From positions 1-39,116 of the forward strand of contig JAJZCL010000005.1 in assembly GCA_021846165.1 (NCBI GenBank): a stretch of 39,116 nt of DNA, given 5' to 3'. Under the pieces are notes generated by a model. That model was not told the origin of the DNA. It made no database searches and saw only the letters and a list, made by a program, of their open reading frames with translations. This stretch comes from Bacillota bacterium (GTDB lineage: Bacteria; Bacillota; Bacilli; Alicyclobacillales; SLC66). Below, in pieces: positions 21,347-30,006 of the stretch (its first letter is position 1; each line of letters starts with the position of its first letter). A program made the position numbers and the translations under genes.

Positions 21347-22521
21347 GCGGTATTTCCGAGCGTTTATCCAAAACCGTAAGGGGACTCCCACCTTCCGGTA
21401 TTCGGCGTTTTTTTGATTTGGCGAATCAGATGCAGGATGTCATCTCCCTCGGCGTCGGTGAACCGGACTTTGTCACGCCTTGGCACGTGCGGGAAGCCAG
21501 CGTCTATGCGCTTGAACGCGGGTACACATCGTATACGGCGAATTCGGGGATGTTGGAATTGCGCCGAGAAATCAGCCGGTATTTGCAGAAGTTTGATCTG
21601 GATTACGACCCCGAAACGGAAATTCTCGTCACCGTCGGGGGCAGTGAAGCGATCGACCTGGCGCTGCGCACACTGTTGGAACCGGGGGACGAGGTGCTGA
21701 TTCCTGAGCCAACCTATGTTTCTTATAAGCCATGCACGGTGCTGGCGGGCGGAGTGCCCATCGACGTGCCTACTGTCGGTAAGGATGACTTCAGGTTGAC
21801 CGTTAATAACTTGGTGCCCCGGATCGGCCACCGCACAAAGGCACTGATTATGTCGTTTCCGAACAACCCCACAGGCGCCGTGATGGGGGAGGACGATGTG
21901 CGCGGAATTGCAAAACTGGCGAATGAGCGCGACTTTTTTGTCGTGAGCGACGAGATCTACGCAGAACTGAGTTATGCCGGCCGTCATCACAGTATTGCGG
22001 CGCAACCGGGAATGAAGGAGCGCACGGTGCTGATCAGCGGTTTTTCCAAGGCGTACGCCATGACCGGATGGCGTGTTGGGTATGTGGCGGGGCCGCGGGA
22101 TGTGATGCAAGAACTCTTGAAAATCCACCAGTACACCATCCTCTGCGCCCCGATTATGGGGCAAATGGCGGCCTTGGAGGCGCTGCAAAACGGAGCTGCG
22201 GAACGCGACCGCATGGTAGAAAGTTACAACCAGCGCAGGCGCCTGATTGTGGGTGGTCTGCGGCGAATCGGACTGGAGTGTCATGAGCCGAACGGAGCCT
22301 TTTACGCATTTCCCTCCATTCAAGCAACGGGTTTGAATTCTGAGGAGTTTGCCGAAGGGCTTTTGAAGGAAGGGCGAGTCGCCGTGGTGCCGGGACGTGT
22401 GTTTGGCGGGTCGGGTGAGGGGTATATTCGCGCATCTTATGCCACTTCTGTCGAACAGATTGAGCGGGCGCTGGAACGCATCGATCGGTTTGTCAACGCG
22501 CGGATGTTGCAAAGGGTCTAG
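21343..22521 (+). CDS. PLP-dependent class I/II aminotransferase (AlaT/YugH-like)
   Basis: SFPNNPTGAV, SGFSKAYAMTGWRVGY (PLP Lys); ATGA overlap with the upstream regulator. Confidence 0.92.
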   Translation: MSGISERLSKTVRGLPPSGIRRFFDLANQMQDVISLGVGEPDFVTPWHVREASVYALERGYTSYTANSGMLELRREISRYLQKFDLDYDPETEILVTVGGSEAIDLALRTLLEPGDEVLIPEPTYVSYKPCTVLAGGVPIDVPTVGKDDFRLTVNNLVPRIGHRTKALIMSFPNNPTGAVMGEDDVRGIAKLANERDFFVVSDEIYAELSYAGRHHSIAAQPGMKERTVLISGFSKAYAMTGWRVGYVAGPRDVMQELLKIHQYTILCAPIMGQMAALEALQNGAAERDRMVESYNQRRRLIVGGLRRIGLECHEPNGAFYAFPSIQATGLNSEEFAEGLLKEGRVAVVPGRVFGGSGEGYIRASYATSVEQIERALERIDRFVNARMLQRV

Positions 22522-22522
22522 G

Positions 22523-23491
22523 CTATTTTGCAAATGGGAGCATGGCAACAACGATGCCTAGCAGGATCGAGACAGGCAAAGTGAGGATCCAGGCGGTATA
22601 CAGGCGTGTGACCTTGGCGCGGTTCAAATGGTGGTGGCGCAAGTCGTGGCCGACACCGATCAGGGCGCTGTCGATGGTTTGTGTGGTGCTGACCGGGCCG
22701 CCTAACAGCGCGGCGCCCATTACGACCAGTACGGACGTGAATTGAATGGTGGCGACGTGTTTTGGTTTGAGTTCGTAAAAGGCGTGGCTGATCGTTTGTG
22801 CGATGCGCCCGCCGCCCAACAGTGCGCCAATCAGCCAGACAAAGGTAGAGCCAAGCACGAGTCCCGGCGTGATGCGGAATCCGGGCGTGATGCGTTCGAT
22901 CACGAGCAGCGTGGCGGCGAGACCGATCGCTTTTTCTGCGTCGTTCGCTCCATAGGCCATTCCTTGCAGAAATGACAAAACGTAAGACAGTGGGATCCAG
23001 AATCGATCCCACTTCGATTGTAAGGTTTGCCGAATGCGTCGCTCGATTTTGTAAAGGAATTCTCCTGCGAGGAATCCGAGTGTCACGGAGATGACGATGG
23101 CGAGCAGGGTCATCCAAAGCCCATGCCAGCGGATGGAGTGAAGTCCGAGCCGGTACCCGCCCACGCCAATCAATCCGCCGACAAGGGCGAGCGAGGTACT
23201 GGTGGGGACGCGCGCCAACCAACTGAACACGAGGGTCAGCAGCGTCGCCATCAAAGCCAGATTCAAAACGGAAATATCGCCAGATTGCAAGTGAATGATG
23301 TTGTTGCCGATGGTGTCGGCCACCCTTGCGCCAAAGACAAATGGCCCGACGATCATGCCGACAAGCAGCAGCGCAAACGTCAGACGCCACTTGTTACCGG
23401 CGTGTTCCACCAGTCCCATGAGATTGCCGCCGTCGTTCCATCCCGATATGCCTTGAAAGATCAACAATAAAACAAACGCAAGTGCCATCAA
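22523..23491 (-). CDS. PiT family inorganic phosphate transporter
   Basis: GWNDGGNLMG and GANDAEKAIGLAA motifs, multi-TM; convergent with the aminotransferase (1-bp gap). Confidence 0.9.
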   Translation of the reverse strand: MMALAFVLLLIFQGISGWNDGGNLMGLVEHAGNKWRLTFALLLVGMIVGPFVFGARVADTIGNNIIHLQSGDISVLNLALMATLLTLVFSWLARVPTSTSLALVGGLIGVGGYRLGLHSIRWHGLWMTLLAIVISVTLGFLAGEFLYKIERRIRQTLQSKWDRFWIPLSYVLSFLQGMAYGANDAEKAIGLAATLLVIERITPGFRITPGLVLGSTFVWLIGALLGGGRIAQTISHAFYELKPKHVATIQFTSVLVVMGAALLGGPVSTTQTIDSALIGVGHDLRHHHLNRAKVTRLYTAWILTLPVSILLGIVVAMLPFAK

Positions 23492-23509
23492 CGCCCAATT
23501 CCTTTTGTT

Positions 23510-25210
23510 TTAAAATTGATACGCATGCACAATGTCAGAACTGCCGATGACACCTTTTGCCACGTCGTTGCCATCTACGACAAGCAGGTACGTGGTGTTT
23601 AGGTCGTTCATCATAGTAGTGGCTTCGCTGAGTGTGGCTTCCTCGTGAATGTGGCCGATTTTGTCGGGAAGAAGCGTCAAAAGCATCGTTTCGCCGAAGC
23701 CGAGTTGGATACCCTCCAGGATCTGCGATCTGGCCACGCTCCCCAGGATATTGCCCCGACTGTCATTCACGTTGGCAAACCACTCGGGCGTTTTGGCGAT
23801 GACTTTGAGCGCTTCGCGGAGAGTCAGTTCGCCGTTGATGGTAAGTCGTTCTTTGGGCATGATCTCGTTGACAAGGACAGCGGCAAGTCGATCCGGGTTG
23901 CGCTTACGTAAAATGTCGACACCGCGCCTCTTTAGCTTCATGGTGTAGATGCTTTCGCGCGAAATTCGCACCGAGATGGCAGTCGCGATCACGGATGCCA
24001 GCATCAAAGGCAAAATCAGTTGGTAGTTGCCCGTCATTTCGAACAACATCACCATGGCGGTGATCGGCGCGTGTGCGGAGCCTGCGAACACCGCCGCCAT
24101 GCCGACAGCGGCAAAGACGCCGTCGCTGACCGGCAAGTGTGGAAATATCATTTTCAAGATCAATCCATAGGCGCCGCCGAGCATAGATCCCATAAACAAA
24201 CCCGGCGCGAACACGCCGCCAGAACCACCCGCCGCGAGTGTCAGGGAGGTCATGAACAGCTTCAGGAACAACAGGGCAATCAGCAGACCTAGTGCAAGGT
24301 GGTTGGTTAGCGCGTGTTCCACAGTTGGATAGCCGACGCCGAATAACTGTGGGAAAAAGTAACCGATGACGCCAAGGCCGATGCCACCCACGGCGGGTTT
24401 GAGCCACTCAGGAATTTTTTTCAAGCGATCAAAAAAGTCTTCAAAGACGAATAACACCCTGATGTAGAAGAAACCGTACAACCCGCCCATGATCCCTAAA
24501 ATAGCAAACAATAGAAGAATCACCACTGTTGTAGTGACCGTGTAGTGGGGTAGCGGGAAGGACGCAAAATTGCCGAAGTATACCCGCCCGATTGCCGCTG
24601 AAATGACGGAGGAAATCACAATCGCGCTTACGTTGGCGAGTTCAAAACTGCCAAGAACGATTTCAAACGCAAACAGAGCCCCGCCAATGGGGGCGTTAAA
24701 GGTGGCGGCGATTCCGGCGGCGGCACCACAGGCCACTAGGGTCTTGATCGTGCGTTCACTGACGTGAAGCAGTTGCCCCAGCGTGGATCCCCATGCGGAG
24801 CCAATCTGAACGATGGGGCCTTCGCGACCGACCGATCCGCCGGAACCGAGCGTAATGGCGGAGGCGAGCGCCTTGACAATGACGATACGCGGGCGAATGA
24901 GGCCTTTATTCTGCGTAATCGCGACCATGACCTCAGGCACCCCGTGTCCTTTTGCCTCGCGCGCAAAAAAATAGACAATCGGTCCTACGATCAGTCCGCC
25001 GATAATAGGCACAAAAAAAGACCGGATTCCGTGAAAGGAAGCCAGTTGCGCTTGCGTCTGATGAAAAAATAAGTAGGTAAATTTTGTGATCATCCAGCGG
25101 AACGCCACCGCGCCGTACCCGCCGCCGATGCCAATGATCACTGCGTAAATTAACAAGGTGATTTGTTCCGAGAGAACACGATTCAGTGCGCGGTTCACAG
25201 ATGAGAGCAT
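23510..25210 (-). CDS. ClC family chloride channel/antiporter with C-terminal CBS domains
   Basis: GSGGSVGREGPIVQIG selectivity motif, GGSGGVFAPGLFMG; ATG at 25210 with GGAGG RBS preferred over ORF-track 25270. Confidence 0.92.
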   Translation of the reverse strand: MLSSVNRALNRVLSEQITLLIYAVIIGIGGGYGAVAFRWMITKFTYLFFHQTQAQLASFHGIRSFFVPIIGGLIVGPIVYFFAREAKGHGVPEVMVAITQNKGLIRPRIVIVKALASAITLGSGGSVGREGPIVQIGSAWGSTLGQLLHVSERTIKTLVACGAAAGIAATFNAPIGGALFAFEIVLGSFELANVSAIVISSVISAAIGRVYFGNFASFPLPHYTVTTTVVILLLFAILGIMGGLYGFFYIRVLFVFEDFFDRLKKIPEWLKPAVGGIGLGVIGYFFPQLFGVGYPTVEHALTNHLALGLLIALLFLKLFMTSLTLAAGGSGGVFAPGLFMGSMLGGAYGLILKMIFPHLPVSDGVFAAVGMAAVFAGSAHAPITAMVMLFEMTGNYQLILPLMLASVIATAISVRISRESIYTMKLKRRGVDILRKRNPDRLAAVLVNEIMPKERLTINGELTLREALKVIAKTPEWFANVNDSRGNILGSVARSQILEGIQLGFGETMLLTLLPDKIGHIHEEATLSEATTMMNDLNTTYLLVVDGNDVAKGVIGSSDIVHAYQF

Positions 25211-25389
25211 GATACAAAAACCTCCAACAAAACATGGCCGCAAGAAAGACGGCGGCCATGACTTAATCAATTAGCATACCCACTATAAGTCTTTATATAA
25301 AAGTATCATTTGCAGCCCGTCAAATCAACCCAGGCAACTGGAACTAGGGTCAAGCTGCCGACGGGTTGGCAGGTGTCAGCGGGGCAGCG

Positions 25390-25962
25390 TCAATAGTAGG
25401 TTTTGGCGTTTTCCTCGTCGATCACGATTTGCAGGATCTCGCGAAAGCGTTGCGAGTGTACCACTTCCCGTTCGCGTAGGAAAATTAGTCCGTCTTGCAA
25501 GTCTCGATCATCGGTGATGTCGATCAGGTGCTGGTAAACGGCTCGCGCTTTCTCCTCCGCATCAATGTCCTCGTAAAGATTGGCGATGGGGTCGCCTTTA
25601 GCGGCAATGTACTTGGCACTGAACGGCACGCCGTTGCCGTCGACGTAAAACAGGTCATGACCGTGGTCGACGTAGTGGGCGCCGAGTCCGTGCGCGGTCA
25701 TTTCATCCGCTGTCGCGTTGTGCAGAAGGTGGTGTACCATCGAGGCGATGATCTCAAGGTGCGCGAGTTCCTCTGTCGCAATATCTGTGAGCGTGGCGAT
25801 GGCATGGCGGTTTTTCATGCCGTAACGCTGGTTCATGTAGCGCAATGCGGCGGCCAACTCTCCATCGGGGCCGCCGTATTGGGTGATCAGGAATTTGGCC
25901 ATGCGGATATCCTTTTTGCCAACGCGCACCGGGTACTGTAGCCTTTTTTCATAAAACCACAC
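25390..25962 (-). CDS. cotJC: Manganese catalase / spore coat protein CotJC family
   Basis: MWFYEKRLQYPVRV...GGPDGELAAALRYMNQRY...ATEELAHLEIIASMVHHLL...GDPIANLYEDIDAEEKAR. Confidence 0.93.
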   Translation of the reverse strand: MWFYEKRLQYPVRVGKKDIRMAKFLITQYGGPDGELAAALRYMNQRYGMKNRHAIATLTDIATEELAHLEIIASMVHHLLHNATADEMTAHGLGAHYVDHGHDLFYVDGNGVPFSAKYIAAKGDPIANLYEDIDAEEKARAVYQHLIDITDDRDLQDGLIFLREREVVHSQRFREILQIVIDEENAKTYY

Positions 25963-26045
25963 ATGAATCTCCCCCCGCTTAGGCTTTCGCCTACAGCGTA
26001 TGCGGTGGTTCGCGTGGCGGTGAGTAATTGAGTGTTTCTAATATG

Positions 26046-27182
26046 TTATCCCTTAAAGCGATAGGCGCACGCCGGGTCTTCTGCCAGCGGATCACCGCTA
26101 TGCGCATAAGCGCGAGCCCTTGACCCCCCGCACAGATCCTTCATATCGCAGTCGCCGCAATGCCCAGTGAACTCTGCATTGCGAATCTGCCGCAACACTG
26201 GATTTTCGCGGTAGATGGTGGCTAAACTGGTGTTGCGGATACTGCCAAGCGGCAACGGTAAAAAGCCAGCCGGGTAAACCGTTCCGTCGTAAGAAACGAA
26301 AACGATGCCCTTGCCGTCGCGGGTTTGGCTGGTCTGAGCCTTGGGCGCGGCGTCAGTGGAGCCAAGTCGTTCAATAAGTTCGCCCGCGAGGGTTTTGTAA
26401 AGGGGGCCAAGGTGGTAGGTAGTAGCCACCCGTTCAGGGTCGACGTGGGTGTTGAGTCCGTCGCGCTCGCGCCATTTAACGATGCGTCGGAAAAATGGTC
26501 CTTCCACCGTGCGAACGGTGAGATCGTAGGCAGATGCGTCGTACAAAAAGTGCGAAACGTCCTCGCATTCAACGGGATTCAGTTCGCGGCTGTTTTGTCC
26601 CCGTCCGACGTGAACGAGGAAAAACACCTCCCACGTTGCGACGCCGATGTCCTTTAGGATCTCTGCGATCGCCGGCAATTCGTGAACGTTGTCGCGCATG
26701 ATCGCCGTGTTGACCTGAATGTGGAAACCCAGTTCCACCAGTTGGCGCATGGCTTGAAGGGTCTGTTCGAAGTGATTCGGTACGCCGCGGATCGCTTCGT
26801 GGGTTTCCGCCTTTGCACCGTCAAGACTGATCGACACCATCCGCACGCCGTGGGACTTCATTGCCTGCATGCGTTCCACCGTAAGATTGGGGGTGACGCT
26901 CGGCGACATGGCGACCGGGAGATCGAGGCTGCGCGCGTAGGCGACCAGTTCCATCGCGTCTTTGCGCATCAGCACGTCGCCGCCAGTCAGGATCAGCACT
27001 GGATATGGCTTGCCAAATTCGGTCAACGAATGAATGAACGCTTTGCCTTCGTCTGTGGAGAGTTCCCCCGGAAGCGGGTCTGCCATCGCTTCAGCCCGGC
27101 AGTGGGCGCAACTAAGCAAGCAGGAACGCGTTGTTTCCCAAAACGCAAGGATGGGACGTTCGTGATAGTTAAGGTTTCGCAT
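26046..27182 (-). CDS. Radical SAM/SPASM domain protein (Ahb/NirJ-like group)
   Basis: CLLSCAHCRAEA (CxxxCxxC), C-terminal SPASM cysteines CGDCDMKDLCGG...DPAC; ATG at 27182. Confidence 0.9.
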   Translation of the reverse strand: MRNLNYHERPILAFWETTRSCLLSCAHCRAEAMADPLPGELSTDEGKAFIHSLTEFGKPYPVLILTGGDVLMRKDAMELVAYARSLDLPVAMSPSVTPNLTVERMQAMKSHGVRMVSISLDGAKAETHEAIRGVPNHFEQTLQAMRQLVELGFHIQVNTAIMRDNVHELPAIAEILKDIGVATWEVFFLVHVGRGQNSRELNPVECEDVSHFLYDASAYDLTVRTVEGPFFRRIVKWRERDGLNTHVDPERVATTYHLGPLYKTLAGELIERLGSTDAAPKAQTSQTRDGKGIVFVSYDGTVYPAGFLPLPLGSIRNTSLATIYRENPVLRQIRNAEFTGHCGDCDMKDLCGGSRARAYAHSGDPLAEDPACAYRFKG

Positions 27183-27397
27183 AAGCTTAAACTTCTTTCC
27201 TTTGAGTGATAAGGTGAATGACCACACTTAAGTAAAACAGGTGCAATAGCAAGAATAAAGGGTGGAGAGGACTAGATAAATAGTCCTTATGGACTATATG
27301 CGGTTGGAAATGTCTTTATGAGTTTCAAATTGTGTGATTTGATTGACTCGTGTTACTATCATAATAGAAGAATGGATCGGCAGCGAAGGGATGCGTC

Positions 27398-28384
27398 GTG
27401 AAGTTGGAAATCGACTTTAATCAAGAATTGGCGAAGCTACGTCGTGATAATGACATTTTTCAGTGGTTGTTCCGTTTGTCGGAAGTGTTGTTGTTCCTTG
27501 AAGATCCATCGGAGTTGTGGACGCAGTTTCGGGATTTATTTATTCAGTTGATGAATCTGATCGGCGGCTGCTTTTTTCGGGTGGAAGATGGCGTGACCAT
27601 ATACTCTGAGTGTTTTGGCCGCATTCCGTTTTCCGACGAGTTCATGCTTGCCATTCGTGAAGATGTGCTCGGCGAGGAGGGTGATGCGGTTCGCGTACGT
27701 CCTCTGTTCATTGAACATGAAGGGCGCAGGTATCCCATGATAAGGTATAATCTGTCGCTTGAAAATAAAAATGGTGAGGTGGTGTATTTAATCCAGGCAG
27801 ACGAAGACGACAGTCAAAAACTGATGCGATTTTTGCTGGATTATTACGGGATGGCAATTCAGTTGATCAGTCAACGCAAAAAACTTCGCGACCAGTTGGA
27901 TCTGGATCCGCTGACTGGCATTTGGAATCGGCGCGCGTTGGAGTCCAATATGGAAGAGTATTTTCTTCGCAACAGCGGTCAACCGGCGGTGTTTGTGCTG
28001 TTTGATCTGGATTATTTTAAACGATTAAATGATACCTTAGGCCATTTAATGGGAGATGAGGCATTAAAGGCTGTCGCTGTTCACATACGTGGATCGTTGC
28101 GCAAAGGCGATTGGGTGGCTCGTCTCGGAGGAGATGAGTTTGTCATGGTTTTGCAGAATACGCGCTGGGGGGGACGTTGGGTCAAACAAATGCGCCGCAT
28201 GCTTTCTTTTAGTCCGCTAGAAAAATACTCACTCGGAGTGACGGCGGGCATTGTCGAGATTCCGCGCGAGGCGTTTTCTTATCAAGAAGCGTATCGCCTG
28301 GCCGATCAACGGCTGTATCATGGCAAAAAGAAAGGAAAGAATATAGTTGTTTACCAACCAGACCAGGCCGAGTGGAAATTGTGA
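27398..28384 (+). CDS. Diguanylate cyclase (GGDEF), paralogue of 19318..20826
   Basis: DPLTGIWNRRA...RKGDWVARLGGDEFVMVL; retains RxxD I-site (RKGD). Confidence 0.92.
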   Translation: MKLEIDFNQELAKLRRDNDIFQWLFRLSEVLLFLEDPSELWTQFRDLFIQLMNLIGGCFFRVEDGVTIYSECFGRIPFSDEFMLAIREDVLGEEGDAVRVRPLFIEHEGRRYPMIRYNLSLENKNGEVVYLIQADEDDSQKLMRFLLDYYGMAIQLISQRKKLRDQLDLDPLTGIWNRRALESNMEEYFLRNSGQPAVFVLFDLDYFKRLNDTLGHLMGDEALKAVAVHIRGSLRKGDWVARLGGDEFVMVLQNTRWGGRWVKQMRRMLSFSPLEKYSLGVTAGIVEIPREAFSYQEAYRLADQRLYHGKKKGKNIVVYQPDQAEWKL

Positions 28385-28527
28385 GCAATTTTTCGTAAAA
28401 AATATTCCCTGCAGAATAAATATTCACGAATAGATACTTGACAAGATTTTCTCTGTTCATGGAAAATGGGATTATAAATTAGTTTGATCAATTGATTTTG
28501 CGGAACACAGAAGCGGGAGGAATCGAC

Positions 28528-28839
28528 ATGCCTGTTGATATTGAAAAGCATGGAGAACGGATTGTTGTGCAGTTGGATGGACAGATGTACGTCCCGGATG
28601 CGGCAATGCTCAGGGAGCGTTTGCTGCAATACATGGACAAGGGCGTACAGGAAGTCGAGGTGAATATGAGGCAGTTAGACTTTATTGATAGTGCGGGTCT
28701 AGGCGTTTTGATCGGGATACACAAGCGATTGCTTGAACGCGGCGGGCATGTGACGCTGCGGGGACTGCGCGGGAGCGTAAAGGAACTGTTCACGTTAACG
28801 AGATTGGATAAGGTGTTTGAGATCAAGGATAGCGATTGA
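28528..28839 (+). CDS. STAS domain anti-sigma factor antagonist (SpoIIAA/RsbV-like)
   Basis: LDFIDSAGLGVLIGIHKRL with phosphorylatable Ser; ATG 28528 after gggagg. Confidence 0.93.
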   Translation: MPVDIEKHGERIVVQLDGQMYVPDAAMLRERLLQYMDKGVQEVEVNMRQLDFIDSAGLGVLIGIHKRLLERGGHVTLRGLRGSVKELFTLTRLDKVFEIKDSD

Positions 28840-28923
28840 ATTCGCAGGCTGTTCAAGAGGTGAGCCAGAATAAGGATAGCGAACAGATTTACCGGGCGTT
28901 CTGATGCCTGGCTTTGGACGTAT

Positions 28924-29922
28924 TTGGAGTATGCGCACGATCCGATGGTCGTTGCAAACGCTGAAGGAATTATCTTATGGGTCAATCGAGCGTTTACGGA
29001 AGTGACTGGATATCCTCAGGAGTTTGCGGTTGGCAACTCTACGCGTATATTAAAGTCTGGGGTGCAAGGGTTAGATTTTTATGAAGCGTTTTGGAATTCG
29101 TTAATCGTAACGGGACACTGGTCTGGTGAAATATGGAATAGGCGTAGTGATGGTTCCCTTTACCGTGAGTGGTTGGAGATCTATCCGCTCAACTTCAAGG
29201 GGCAGGGTCGTTATTACTTTACTGTTTTTCAGGAGATTACCAACGAACGAGACATTACCCTCGACATTCAGATGGCGGGCAAGTTGCAGCGTTCGTTAGC
29301 GCCAAAACCTATCTTGGATAACAATGATGTACGCATTCAGACTGCCCAGAGAGGCATGTATTCTGTGACTGGGGATTTGTATGATTATCTGTGGCTTAAC
29401 GATCGAGTGTTGATTGGTTTTATTGCCGACGTGATGGGTCATGGCATGTCGGCAGCCATGCAGGCGGGCACTGTGCGGGTGTTGTTCAAAGAAACGCTTC
29501 AGCAAATGACCGCATTGGGTGACGCGTTGAAGGTATTAAACAAGTCCATCGGTCACTACCTAGCCAACGACACGTTCGCGGCTGCTTTGTGTTTTATTGT
29601 CGACTTGGAGAGCCATGAGTTCCGATACGCTTCAGCGGGGATCCATACATTTTACCACCAAGATGGATTAGGCTTGCATAAGATTCAAGTGGATAGTCTC
29701 TACTTGGGTGTCGCCGAAGATGTTGAATTCAATGAGTACCGTTTGCGGTTGCATCGCGGAGATCGACTCTACCTGATGACGGATGGGTTTTATGACTTGT
29801 TGCCATCGACGATTCAATCGTTTCCCGTTGGGTTGGAAACGATTGACAAGGATATTGAGCGCTTTCTTGGGCAATTTTTGATTCAAGACGATATTACGCT
29901 AATGAACATAGAGGTACTCTGA
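28924..29922 (+). CDS. PAS domain plus SpoIIE-type PP2C serine phosphatase; true start unclear
   Basis: PAS (MVVANAEGIILWVNRAFTEVTGYP), PP2C motifs GDLYDY, IADVMGHGMSAAM, TDGFYD, DDITL. Confidence 0.9.
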   Translation: MEYAHDPMVVANAEGIILWVNRAFTEVTGYPQEFAVGNSTRILKSGVQGLDFYEAFWNSLIVTGHWSGEIWNRRSDGSLYREWLEIYPLNFKGQGRYYFTVFQEITNERDITLDIQMAGKLQRSLAPKPILDNNDVRIQTAQRGMYSVTGDLYDYLWLNDRVLIGFIADVMGHGMSAAMQAGTVRVLFKETLQQMTALGDALKVLNKSIGHYLANDTFAAALCFIVDLESHEFRYASAGIHTFYHQDGLGLHKIQVDSLYLGVAEDVEFNEYRLRLHRGDRLYLMTDGFYDLLPSTIQSFPVGLETIDKDIERFLGQFLIQDDITLMNIEVL

Positions 29923-30006
29923 AAAGGCGGCTGGGGAATGCTCGCATCGTGAGTGCGAATCCTCCTCAGCCGTTCTGTTCGCTGTTTGCACCGTGTGAGG
30001 CTCGCA

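Noticed and set aside
21364-22551. 395-aa minus-strand ORF
   Set aside because: Antisense to a well-supported aminotransferase; His/Arg-rich mirror ORF typical of GC-rich coding sequence.
22518-23390. 290-aa minus-strand ORF in a second frame
   Set aside because: Alternative frame of the PiT transporter, Arg/His-rich with no TM segments.
25211-25390. Fluoride riboswitch ahead of the ClC gene
   Set aside because: No GATGATTCCTAC-like conserved segment seen on either strand; GREGP motif suggests a chloride-type ClC.
29922-29990. Hairpin between PP2C and EAL genes as a clear terminator
   Set aside because: GC-rich imperfect stem without a T-run; not strong enough to list as a feature.
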